Assembly: GCA_000467715.1 (NCBI GenBank)
Contig: AJFK01000477.1
Location: 38,843 to 102,842 of the forward strand
DNA from: Hysterium pulicare CBS 123377
Taxonomy: Eukaryota; Ascomycota; Dothideomycetes; Hysteriales; Hysteriaceae
Length of the DNA: 64,000 bases
Direction of reading: 5' to 3'
Below are positions 35,426 to 46,454 of this stretch, piece after piece. Under the pieces are notes generated by a model. That model made no database searches, was not told where the DNA came from, and worked only from the letters and a program-made list of their open reading frames with translations. The position numbers were made by a program, and so were the translations under genes. Each line of letters starts with the position of its first letter. The stretch's first letter is position 1.

Positions 35426-37456
35426 CTATGTGGTACGGCGAGGGTTATAGCCAGCCCTCGTCAATCGACGCCTCAGCTCCGTCTCGGTGTGATTCGTCGA
35501 GTCGTCCATGCCCGTCATCGTCGTATCATGCGGGGCCATGGCCGCAACAGGTGCACTGTTGATCGAACCATTCACCGTGGCAGTTTCCGATAAGTTTGGG
35601 ACATGTGGCACTACTGGTAAGCTCCGTGCAGAAGAAAGGAACGGTGAAGGTGGTAAGTCGGCCAAGCTAATGGGCTGCTCCATGTCGTCCATAAGCGATG
35701 GATCCACCGGTATTCCGGAATCGTAATGGTCGGTCACATTGTCTGCCACGTCGGGATGTTGGGCGCTTTGAGCGGCTTCTTCTTGCAGCTGTTGGCTTGG
35801 TGACGGAGATCGAGAGGGTTGTCTAGCACTAGTGTATGGATTTCCCTGCGAGATTGCGAGGCCTCCCGGACGTGCAGGCGAATCGTTTGGCCGTCGATCG
35901 TTTCGAGCAAATACCCCCTTGTTCATCTCGCCGCATTCTGGACAGTTTCGAATGACCTGACTGACCGTTTCCTTGATGCGGACCCAGTGATACTTCTCGG
36001 CGATTGCGGCTGTTGTCTTGTTGATACCGCCATGTTGCTTGAGATGGAGGTTCCTGGCAATCTCATATTGCTTTTGGCTGTCGGAGATGACTTCTTTGCC
36101 TTTGAGCATGAGCTTCTCGGAGTCATCCCCGTCACCTGGCAGCAGTTTGTAGTGTGTGGCGGCGCTTCGGAGACGACTCTTCTCTGCGCGGTCGGCACCA
36201 TTGGGATATTTGCCGTGTTTTAAGTAGAACCTGATCTTATCGAACCGTTCCTCTGACACGAAATCTTCTTCTTGCCCTAAGTCCCTGCCGTAGATTATGG
36301 CATCAACGAGTTCTCCTGGATATGATCTGAGATTCCCACATCCTTTGACACGACCGATTCGCTTGAATCCGAGAGCATCCCATATGCGGCAGGATACTAC
36401 GTTAGTCTCGTAGACCAGGTTAAACACGGAGTATGTATAGCCCTAAGTCACTTTAGATTTATCCGTACAGTTTGAGAAGCTCACTTACCAGCTTGGGAGC
36501 CCATTCCAAGTACGTCTCTCCCATCAGCCTGCCAACACCCCTGTTTCTCGCCCCATCGGTGACAAGAAAACCTCCATTGCAGACATGGCTGGATCGCCCA
36601 GGATAATTAGGCTTGATATAAAAGCTCCCAAGACACTCCTTATCCCAATCTCGTCCGTGTCTCCCCATCTCTTGCACCTCTTCCACATTTAGTATATCAC
36701 CCTGTAGCATGATTGCTGCGAACACGCCAAACCAGTATGGACCGAAAGCCTCGAGTGGGAACGGCTCGATCATAGGGTAGGTATCGCCCTTCACGATTTC
36801 GCGATTGAGCTGGTCAGACAGATAGGCTAGCAACGAAAGTGGGACTTCGTTAGGAGACGAGAACGGTATCAATGTAGCGGTTGTGACACGATCCCTCAGT
36901 ACAACCTGGCGAGGTGTGATCTCGAGAGGTAATGCCGCTCCAGCGATGGGATAAGGCGGGTCGCCAGATGTCCGGTATATGACCGGCGCGGTCGGGTCAT
37001 CGAGCATTGCAGGCATTGCGTGCAATGCAGGTACAATGGCCTGGTCCTGAAGTTTTCTGTGGTCAGCCAAATCGAAGTTTAGTGTCGCGTGTGGTTAGTG
37101 GGAACCGCGTAGTGAATATTGAGGCAGAAGCGACCATGTGACGCAGAGCCTCCAGGTCTGTAGCTTTACTGCATCGATCATACATGTTGCTGGCTTCCTC
37201 TTGGGATTGTAGGACGTGAAAGGGAGATGGAACTCACAATCTTCGATGATGTGCCGTGCTGTATGCTACGCAGACAAGTATCGTGGGTTAAATGAGGAGA
37301 TCCTTTGCGACGCTTGCCCCTCGGGGCTAGATCAAGCTTCCCGCCCAGCTTCTTGGGCTGGACGCCGGCACACTCATCACACCTGATATCTACTACTCCA
37401 TCAATAAAGTCATTTTGGTTGCATTCATATCCTTGAGAATATCCTCCAGCATCCAT
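35426..37456 (-). CDS. SPT10: SPT10-like GNAT acetyltransferase with integrase-type HHCC zinc domain
   Basis: Exons 36489-37046 and 35426-36442 are secure. An upstream exon 37238-37456 fits phase 0 on both sides with a CTGAC branch before the acceptor, giving 597 residues; that first exon is less certain. The GNAT domain contains GSFYIKPNYPGRSSHVCNGG, the acetyl-CoA loop RNRGVGRLMG, and NVVSCRIWDALGFKRIG. C-terminal to it is an integrase-like zinc site: HLKQHGG (HxxxH) followed by VIRNCPECGE (CxxC). In yeast Spt10 the same GNAT plus HHCC order is used to bind histone-gene upstream elements and control histone transcription. The last ~120 residues are Ser/Pro-rich and disordered. The proposed first exon adds a CDEC motif of unknown role. 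Confidence 0.8.
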
Positions 37457-37613
37457 CCTAGAGCTGATGGGTCAGATGTGACTACACAATCGAGTAAAAG
37501 CAAGTTAGAAGTACTATCTGTGGCTGAACTCTTCGCACGATAATCACACTGATCGTGGATTTCGGTGTCTTTGAACTATTTTAGCCTATCATTTCTACTC
37601 AGCCGCAAGAGAT
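37457..37613. promoter_or_regulatory. Short divergent promoter between SPT10-like gene and fluG
   Basis: Only 157 bases separate the two proposed start codons, so the promoters must overlap or one leader must be very short. The stretch includes TTTTAGCCTATCATTTCTACTC-like pyrimidine-rich sequence just before the fluG start. No binding site is claimed. Confidence 0.5.
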
Positions 37614-40398
37614 ATGGTTTCAGTAAGCGATAATCCGACCTTCGAACAACTGAAGGCTGTGGTGAACGGTTGTCCAATCATCGACAATCATGCTCATAAT
37701 CTTCTCCTTCCCGAATACCTCACAACTTATCCGTTCGAGACTATTACTACTGAAGCGCAAGGGTCTGCGTTAAGGGAGACGTTCAAATCGCTCTCCCATT
37801 TGCGGGCAGCGCGACAACTTAAGGAGCTTTACGAGTGCCCGGAAGATGCGGACTGGGATCAGATCCTTCAGAAGAGAGCCGAATGGCTCCAGAGTGATCA
37901 AGATAGGCTCACCCAGAAATGCTTGCAAGGTACATACACCATCCTTATTGATGATGGATTGGGAGGTGCCGAAAAGGTACACTCCTATGAATGGCATGAC
38001 CGGTACACGCAAGCAACGACAAAGCGCATCGTCCGTATCGAAACAGTGGCGGAACATATAATGGAGAATATCTTAAAAACAGCCACCGAGGAGGATCTGG
38101 AAGAAGCAAACTATCTGTCTGATGTCTGGGTTTACTTTACGGACGCTTTCGAACGCCAAATCAACGATGCAATCCAAGATCCCGACGTAGCTGGCTTCAA
38201 GAGTGTTGTTTGTTATAGAACAGGACTAGACATCGAGCCTGAATATGAAAGAGCTGCTGAAGAAGTGGCAAGTCCATTCGAGCATTATGTAGTGAGATGT
38301 ATCAAGAAACAGAAATACCGGATTGAGAGAAAACCTCTCAATGACTACTTGGTCTTACGAACGTTGGAGATTCTATCGGAGCAGCTGCCACGAAAGGATA
38401 CTTTTTCGAAGCCGATTCAATTTCATACCGGCCTTGGGGACAACGATATTAGGCTTCTAGAATCTAACCCTGCATACCTCCAACCTCTGATTGAGAATTA
38501 TGGAGGTGTGCCCTTCGTCATCCTTCATTCGGCATACCCATATACTCGTGAGGCCGGGTACCTGGCAACCGTCTATACCAATGTGTACCTCGATGTTGGT
38601 GAAGTATTTCCAATGCTTAGCCGAGATGGGCAAATGGCAGTACTTCGCCAGTCGTTGGAACTGGTGCCGGGAAGTAAACTACTATGGTCGACAGATGGGC
38701 ATTGGTTCCCGGAGACGTATTGGTTGGCTAACAAACAGTTCCGGGAAGTGCTGCTAGAGGTACATTTTGCCTCCTAATTCTTGGAGGTATTCTGCTGACC
38801 AAATATAGCTTCTCACTGAATATGTCAAAAAAGAGGATTTGACCATTTTTCAAGCGATTGCACTATGTAAAGATATACTTTTCAACAACTCCAACACTCT
38901 CTATGACCTACGATATACATTAGACTTCAAAGAAGCGGGTGAGCCCACCCAGAAAGCTTTAGCATGGCACCCAAAAGCCGAACCTCCATCTGCAGTATAT
39001 GATGTTCAAGTTTTTGACAATTTCATGAAGGATAACTCATCAGTGCAATTTATCTACGTCCAGTGGCTTGATTATATGGCTACAATGCGAGTTCGCATTG
39101 TCCCCATCGCCGAATTCCAGCGTCTCGTACAAACCGGAGGCCGGATTGGAATATCTCAAGGCAATACAGGGACTTTGCAAAACGATGGCGTCACGCCCGT
39201 GTGCAATCCAGTCGGTCAGATATACGTAGAACCAGATCTGCGGACTCTACGCCGCACTCACAAGAAAGATCCACTTTCTTCTGCCACTGTCCTTGCTTTC
39301 TGGCGCGACGAAGCTGGAAAACCTACCAGGGAGTGTCCTCGTGGAGGACTTGAGCTCCTCATCAATGATCTCATTGCCAATCACTCTATCTCTCTTCTGA
39401 TGGGGTTCGAAATCGAAGTCACGTTCCTCTCCCGCAAACCTGAGGATAAAGACAATCCATACAGACCTCTTACTCAAAACCACGCGTGGGGTACTATGAC
39501 ACCCGAAGATTGGTTCCAACTCCCCATGCTCGCGGAGATCGCAACGAGCTTAGCGGAAATTGGAATCCCAATTCAGCAATTCCACTCAGAAGCCGGGGCT
39601 GGACAATATGAATTCGTGCTTCCACCCCTCCCGCCCCTCATGGCCATCGATATTCTGGTTCAAGCTCGCCAGGTCATTGCGCAGATAGCAGCAACACATA
39701 ACCTCCGTGCTACATTGCATCCTCAACCCTTCACAGGAATCGGCACAGCCGCTCACGCACACATATCTCTCCACCCGCCCGACAAAGAAATGGCGTTCTG
39801 GGTTGGCGGTGTGCTGAAACATCTTCCCGCCATCTGCGCATTCTCGTTACCGGAAGGTGTCAGCTATGGTCGAGTTGTAGATGATCACTGGACTGGTGGG
39901 ACATGGGTGACGTGGGGGACACAGAATCGTGAGACGCCGCTCAGGAAAGTGACCCATGGTCGCTGGGAAGTCAGGTGTTTGGACGGTATGGCGAATATGT
40001 ATCTTGCTATGACTGCTGTCCTTGGGGCGGGATTGCTTGGATTGAAAGAAGGAGGGGTGGAGTTTAAGGAGAAGGATTGTCCTTGTGAGTTACTTCATAT
40101 TCTCCTTCCCCCATTGCTTTGGCTGTTCTATGTTGTAGCTCGAAAACTAATAGATTCTCACTTTACAGGTAACCCAAGCCAGCTCTCCTCCGAGCAAAAA
40201 GCCGAATACGGGATCGAACGCCGCATGCCATCCACCATCGACGAAGCCCTCGAGGCTCTGGAAAAGGATTCCGATCTAAAAGAAATCCTGCCTGACCGTC
40301 TAGCATCTGATTTCGTAGCCATGAAGAAGGCGGAGCAGAAGATGGTAGCGGAGATGCCTGAAGCGGAACGAAGGATCTGGTTTATCGAACGGTATTAA
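37614..40398 (+). CDS. fluG: FluG-type amidohydrolase-glutamine synthetase fusion
   Basis: Three exons (37614-38759, 38809-40084, 40169-40398) give 883 residues, close to the ~865 of Aspergillus nidulans FluG. Residues ~1-400 form an amidohydrolase-2 TIM barrel, with the metal-binding DNHAHN (His26, His28) and a late LLWSTDGHWFPE strand. The rest is a glutamine-synthetase-I catalytic domain: FHSEAGAGQYEFVLPPLPP, HPQPFTGIGTAAHAHISLHP, then GRWEVRCLDGMANMYLA. In Aspergillus, FluG is needed for an extracellular signal that starts conidiation; the exact reaction is not settled. The second intron (40085-40168) is 84 bases, a multiple of three, and has no stop. The spliced form matches the family better. 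Confidence 0.93.
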
Positions 40399-41644
40399 CT
40401 TTACGTGATAAAGAATTATTTTTTTCCGTTCATGGTTTTGGATTTAGATGGATAGCGGCGTCGATGTCTTCTAAGGGCGAACTGCTGGAGGATTTCTGGA
40501 TTTTGAGCTCTTTTTGGATATTAATATCGTTTTAGAGGAGACTGAGTATATGGCTGGGATAATCGTCGTGGACTATAGTACGCTACTTGTTTGCTAAGCT
40601 AAAGAAATACATATAAACCTCTTTGCCTACCCACTGAGGATCAAACTCACGTCGTTATCCGCTATTCTTGAAAAGTAGAATAATTAATCCTATCCATTTT
40701 CTTACTCTCCACAATCCAACCCCCTTCTCCAACTTCTCCACGTCTCTCAAATCCAACAACTCTCTCTCGCGGTACGCACGTTCCTCTTCAGACCCAACGT
40801 GTTTTCCTTACGCTGCGATAAACATAAACAGAGTCTCTCTCCTCTACACGGCACAAGAAACACCAAGTAATCTACCACCCCGTCATCAGCTCAACACAGC
40901 AAAGCCCATTATCCTCCAAACCTCCTACAACCCACATTCTTCCTCTCAGTAACGCATCCAAGGCTTCCACGAATCCTATACTCTCAAAGTAGGTTAATCA
41001 ATTCCAGAGTAAAGCGGGAAAGGGCTTTTAGAGGATAAAATGCAAGTGAATAAGAATGATGGTATAAAGATTTGGGTGGTTATACTTCCTTATGGTAGTT
41101 TTTGGGAGTTGGAGATTAGATTGTGATGGAGAGTAAAGTTACTAGCTAGTTAATATAAAGGACAAGAAGCTACAAGTTTCAGCTTTAATCAAAGAAGTAA
41201 GGAAGAGGTTTAAGGATATGAACCTGGTGTTTGATATGGAGACCCTAGTGTTGTCGGAGAGACTTTGAAACATCATCACATATCAGAGTGCGATGCAAAC
41301 GAAACGAAGGGGTTTCTAAACACATAAGAAATATCAATTCTAACCAAATAACCCTATCATGACCGCTATTTTAATACAGACCTACTTTGTAGCTTGTACC
41401 GGAGCTCGAGGTTAACCATCGTTTTTCCACTCTGCGAAGAGGGGGGAAAGGAGAGGAACGCAATTTGTACATATTTATCCCCCCACAGCATATAGAGCAG
41501 CGAAACACCTCTAACCCGCCATCCCATGTTCGAAGTGCCATGCCAGAGTTGACCAAAGAAATTATGATTCGCCCCCACATTAATACAAGAGAAATACCAC
41601 CCAAAAGAGACTTCTCAGCCACGCTCGCTCGCTTGATTAACGAT
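40399..41644. other. AT-rich gene-free island with sharp strand-skew switch
   Basis: No gene supported. By hand count, 40681-40980 has about 113 C and 27 G on the top strand, while the next 300 bases (40981-41280) have about 30 C and 79 G. The switch falls close to 40980. A plus-strand frame (40668-40952) is a by-product of the C-rich half. The right-hand 250 bases are 3' flank of the glucanosyltransferase gene. Confidence 0.65.
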
Positions 41645-43452
41645 TTATAGTAGGATCATACCGACACCCGTGAGGGCGGCTCCGAAGAGGTAGATGCCGA
41701 GTTGCAGGAGACCGGTGTCGAAGCTTGGGATGGTGACGGCACCAGCTGCTCCCGATTTTGTGGCGGATCCAGATGCAGCGCCACCGGTTGGGGACGAGGT
41801 TACGGTGCCTGTGCCAGCGGAACCGGCTTGGCTCATGAGAGCCTTGCAGGTGCCAGCGGCGGTTTTGACAGCTTGTTTGGTGGTTGCAGAGCCGCTGAAA
41901 TCACAGCCTCCAGTGGACTGGCTCTGGGCATATTGATTGAGGGCAAAAGCCAACTGCTGGGTGGAGTTGCACATGCCGTATGCACCATATGAACCAGTCG
42001 TGGCGTTGCGGGCAATGCCGGCGCATGGCGAACCCTTAAGACCGCAAACAACGCCGAATAAATCTCCATAGTCGGTCTCGTTCACGGAGGAGCTGACAAC
42101 GCAGCTCAACGAGTCCATCATGCAATTGCAGAGCTGGTTATTGACAACTGGCGGCAGAGGAGTAGCCTTAGCGGCCCAGGTAGATCCAAGAGAGGGGCAA
42201 CTTGCGGGAGCGGTGTTGGAAGGGTTGTAGCTGTTCGAGTTAACGCTGCTCGCTGTGGCTTTGGCGATTTGTTTTTGAAGGTTGGTAAAGTCGGGCAATT
42301 TGCTAACGGAATTTCCGCTGACAGAGACCAGGCCTGAAGGAAGTGTTAGCTGTATGATTATCTCAATCTCATTTTGGGAGCTTACCAAAGTTGTTCGCTT
42401 CCTGGAAGTACATGTAAACGATACCACCGGACCAAGTACCAGACATCTGATCACCATACAAGGCTTGAACTTCAGTGAAGTTACGGGGTGAAGGTGTGTT
42501 GCAGCCGTATTCAGCGAAGAAGACCGGCACGTTGTAGGTTGCGAATTCCTTGGTGCGGACATCATAACCTGACTTTGTGAAGGAAGAATCACCGCACCAG
42601 GAGTAGATGTTGTACCCCCAGAAGTCGATAGCATCAGTAGTGTCACCGCAGTCGAAATAGCTGGCTAGGTTCTCGCGGATGTCGGCATCGTCATTGGTAG
42701 CATAACCAACACCCATGGCTCGGTAGTTCTTGGATTTGATATAGGATTTCATATCACGAACGGCAGCCTTGACGAAAGCGCTGGCGTCTGTGTTATTCGG
42801 TGCGTTTGAAACTTCATTTCCTGCGAAGAAACCAATAACGTTGTTGTATTTTGCCAGGGCATCGACAACGCTTATGTAACGGGTATAAAGATCAGCAGTC
42901 CAGGAGGCATCGTCACGATTGATCGACTGGCCTGGTTGGGACAAATCCGAAATCACGTAGATACCGGCATCCTGGAGCAGCTGCATACACTCATCGTGAT
43001 TTTGCGTGGGATCGATGGCGTACACGCGGATGGTGTTGGTCTGGAGCTGTTGAAGGTAGGGAACATCACGCTTGCAGCTGTCGGTATCGGCAAGCGGATC
43101 AGTGTATTGGAGGTTCTCGGTCTCAGAACTGTTGGAGTTGACGCCCTCTGTGGTGATGTCAGTAGATGTTCAACTTCAGTATACAACAATGAGCGTACGT
43201 TGGTATGCGACTCCCTTGATAAAACTGCGAGAAGTTAGCTCGGATGGCGGCGGAAAGGTTTGAGGAATTCGAAAGCTTACAATTGAGTGCCATTAGTTTT
43301 GTAGAAAAATTTAGCGCCCTAAGTTTGGTTAGGAGCCTATCACCCGGTTGCAAAGCAAAGATGAATACCTTGATGACGATGGGGTCAACATCTGCAGACA
43401 CGGCTGCTGCGAACAGAGCCGTGACGGCGGCCGCAATTCCGAAGCCTCTCAT
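41645..43452 (-). CDS. GPI-anchored 1,3-beta-glucanosyltransferase (GH72, Gel/Gas family) with X8/CBM43 module
   Basis: Five exons (43369-43452, 43281-43318, 43199-43224, 42386-43147, 41645-42333), two of them tiny, give 532 residues. A signal peptide ([20 protein letters not shown]) precedes [21 protein letters not shown], the conserved GH72 start. The catalytic pair is Glu161 in [11 protein letters not shown] and Glu262 in FFAEYGCN. A Cys-rich X8/CBM43 domain follows ([10 protein letters not shown] ... [14 protein letters not shown] ... VCGLKGSPC). After it come a Ser/Thr/Gly-rich spacer and a hydrophobic tail, [20 protein letters not shown], consistent with GPI attachment. The enzyme cuts and rejoins beta-1,3-glucan chains at the outer membrane face, elongating wall polymer. 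It diverges from the FKS1 glucan synthase gene. Confidence 0.95.
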
Positions 43453-46323
43453 GGTGATTCCTAGCCAGAGAAATCGATGAGAAGAGAGCAAGAAAGTGTA
43501 CGAGTGTTGTTGCTGAACCAATGAGGTTATCAGTGGTGGTTGCTGTTTGGGCCAAAAACGGGAGTCGGTCCTCGCGTTCTACACGTTGACGCAAACGAAC
43601 GTGGGTAAAGAGTGTGGAGAAAGGGTTGGATATTAATTAAGAGTTTGGATAGCGAGGGCAGGGAAAACACACGTGCACGACACAGGAACAGGTGAAGCCA
43701 AAGATGGTGATGCAAGCAAGAGGGTTGCCAGCAGGCCAAGAGGTAGAAATTCAGGGGACGCGGGCTAGGGGCAAGCGGACAAGCTGCAATCCGAAACAAG
43801 AAAGGTGGAGGCGCCCTAAAGCTTGACGCGCAAGCAGCAACAGAGAGTGTAGCGGCGGCGATGATCGGCTCCAATGGCCTGAGATCTTCACTGAATCCGG
43901 GTCTCAACTATTCTATTATTATTCCAAGTGCTCTTCTACTTCTCATGCACAGAATATAGGCTTTGCTCGTCTGCCCCGGCGGAACAGTTTGGTTTCTGTC
44001 TTCTTCGCCCGGACTGGTGTCCAAACCGCGCGTTTCAGAATCATTTCAATCCAGCCCGAATACGGGCCAGAAGGAGTCGAGGACACGAGCGCAGCCTGCT
44101 AACGAATGTTGAAGCACTATCGCCTGTGGTCCTCCCACCAAACCTTCTTGGGGAGGCTGTCAGCTTTTTCGAGCTTGACGTTGGCGCAGATGGGTCTGAT
44201 CAAACCCTTTCGCTGGCTCCCGTGTTTCGATGCTCTAAAGTAGCTTCGCGCGTTCCAGTAGCGTGGCAGAATCTCTTACAACTGCATTATGATTATTGGA
44301 TCCATCTTATTGGATAGGGCTGGGTGGCTGAGCATTCGCATAGCATGTCGGGTATGAAAGTCGCCTTTTGCACGAGATTCAAACATGTGTAACGTGACTG
44401 CTTACACGCAAATGATAATATGTGGAAACAGGGCAGATTGTTATGATTCCTTTGGCATGGGGGGCAGACATGGGGCCTTGCTTCTAATCCTTCTTCGGCA
44501 ATTTCGTCATCAGAGATAGATGCGTCTTTAATCTAGGCGCGCATCTCTCAGGGGAACTTATTTCGGTGAAACTCACATTTTCGCGAGCATCGTGGAACAG
44601 CGGAAGGGCAATTGGCCATTATTTATTCTCAATCTTTGAATACTGCTCGTGGTGGACAAGCGCCTCGCTCGTCAGCGCCGTAGCTGAGGCTCTTTAGGTG
44701 TTCTCGAAGCAGCTGCAAGACCCCCTTTCGGACTGCAGGCGGACCAACGTCGCGACAAGGATTGCCACGCCACCACCGCCATCACCGATAAGTTCCCTTC
44801 GTTATCGAAACAGCCGGTCAAGCTCGAAAGATTGCTAGGGGCATCGGCAGCTTGAATTTGCATGTTGGCAGGACTCAGCCACAGTAGGGTTTTCTATTAT
44901 TCGCTGCTCCATCACGGTGCTTTTGGTTTGATCGCCTTCGGACTCCTCACCCGGAACGCTACCGCCGTCACGGCTCAAATCCTCCCATCGTGACGTACTC
45001 TTTTCACGGTCCAGAGGGGAGTGAGTGCCCTATAGACAGACATGGTGATAAGACAGCGAGCGGACAGGCGGGGCAATCTTAAATCTCCAAAAAAATCTGC
45101 AAGCTGTGGCACGACTTCTGAGGGACAGTAAGCGTGTCTTTGACCCTTCCGTTGGTAAGCCAATATATGCCGTCAGGAGAAAAAAGGCATGTTTGTGAAT
45201 GCTGTATCTGGCGAGACTATCACCAGCCCCGAGTCGCTGGAAGGAGGATGGCTCGAATACATTTTTAGATCATGGAAGCATTATTTGTCGCCACCGCTGG
45301 TTATCCAAGTGTCAGAATAGCACATTGCACTGTACATGGTGTGGACGAACGAACATCTCTGCTCAATTGGGCTTCTCTCGTGATATCGCGTGCATGATGA
45401 TAGGCGGAGGGGAAGGCAACAAGAGGAACTGCGAGCACTCCAGCAACAGTGAATGTCCTCCAGCTGTGGCGAAGACGCACCGCCGGGAGAGGAGAGCGGC
45501 GGTGGTTTTGCGGCGCCTTTGCCTTTGCCATCCTGCGCCGGCTCCTCGCCCTGGTCGCGTTCCGCTGTGCCTCTGACGGACAAGGAGCGTCGTCGGCTGG
45601 CAACGCTGGCAGAAAGCGTTGGACGGCCCAGAGCGAAAAGATCCTGGGGACCCACCCAATTTCGCGTTCACCAACCAGCGCAGCCGCCGCAAACCTGCCT
45701 CCTGGCAAGCATCCACACGCCGTGACCAGCCAGCCCCAAGCGAGTAAAGCCCCCCGGAACCTCCTGGCGGCGCTCAAAACGAATTCCCATTCCACTCTCC
45801 CCTTTTTCTATCCTCGACCACCTTTCCTACTTCTTCTCCTCACCCCCCTCACCTCCGCCTAATTCTCGTGCTCTTTTGTCTCTCGTTTGCCTCTCGTTTT
45901 GTCTGTTGTCTCGGTTGTGGCAGCGAACATTCCGATTGTAGCTGCATCACTGCCGTAGTTCTTCGGCCAAAGAGAGGAGGTCCGCCAATCACGAGGTGAA
46001 GGAAGCCGCAGCTCGACCTGCATCCCGGCCGCGCGTCGCCCACAGCAACACCACCACCACTATCGTCTCTCGTTTGGCATCAACACGCTCGCAATCGTGC
46101 AAGCACGAGCAGATCAGGCGGTGCAGAAAGCTTCAATACTAAGGTCGCCCGGGGTGATCGGACGTTTTAAACCTTTCGCAAACACGTCAACACTCGTTCG
46201 ACAACACCAAATCAACAACGCTCGTTCAGCCTGTTCTCGCACAATTCCCCACCACAATTCCCTGCCGAAACTCCAAAAAACAATTAATTTGGAATTGGTT
46301 GGTCCTGATGGTCATTGTTTGAG
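43453..46323. other. Long divergent spacer between glucanosyltransferase and FKS1
   Basis: About 3 kb without a supported gene. The right third (roughly 45800-46320) is CT/CA-rich and reads as a long FKS1 5' leader. Frames up to about 165 codons (for example 45301-45795 on the minus strand) are of low complexity and occur on both strands in the GC-richer stretch at 45450-45800, so I regard them as chance. Both promoters must lie here. Confidence 0.5.
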
Positions 46324-46422
46324 GTTAGTAACTTTGTGACTATCCGCGTTTCATATTGGAATCCTCCCCAACCGGTTTCCGGGATACTCAAGTGACCTGT
46401 TTACTGACAATCGCCTCTGTAG
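46324..46422 (+). other. Intron in the FKS1 5' leader
   Basis: A GTTAGT donor, a TTTACTGACAA branch-like sequence and a CTCTGTAG acceptor delimit a 99-base intron ending 32 bases before the FKS1 start codon. Leader introns are common in highly expressed fungal genes. Predicted from sequence only. Confidence 0.6.
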
Positions 46423-46454
46423 AAACTTTTATCGTGCTCTAATTACTCCCCAAG

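Noticed and set aside
35800-36100. Possible retrotransposon because of the integrase-like HHCC motif
   Set aside because: No reverse transcriptase, catalytic integrase core, LTR or target-site duplication; the GNAT domain in the same frame identifies an SPT10-like gene.
40668-40952. 94-codon frame rich in Ser, Pro, Asn and Thr
   Set aside because: Its composition follows directly from the C-rich, G-poor skew of the island; no start context or domain.
45301-45862. Several overlapping frames of 117-164 codons on both strands
   Set aside because: GC-rich low-complexity stretch; all frames are open together, which points to few A/T-rich stop codons and not to coding.
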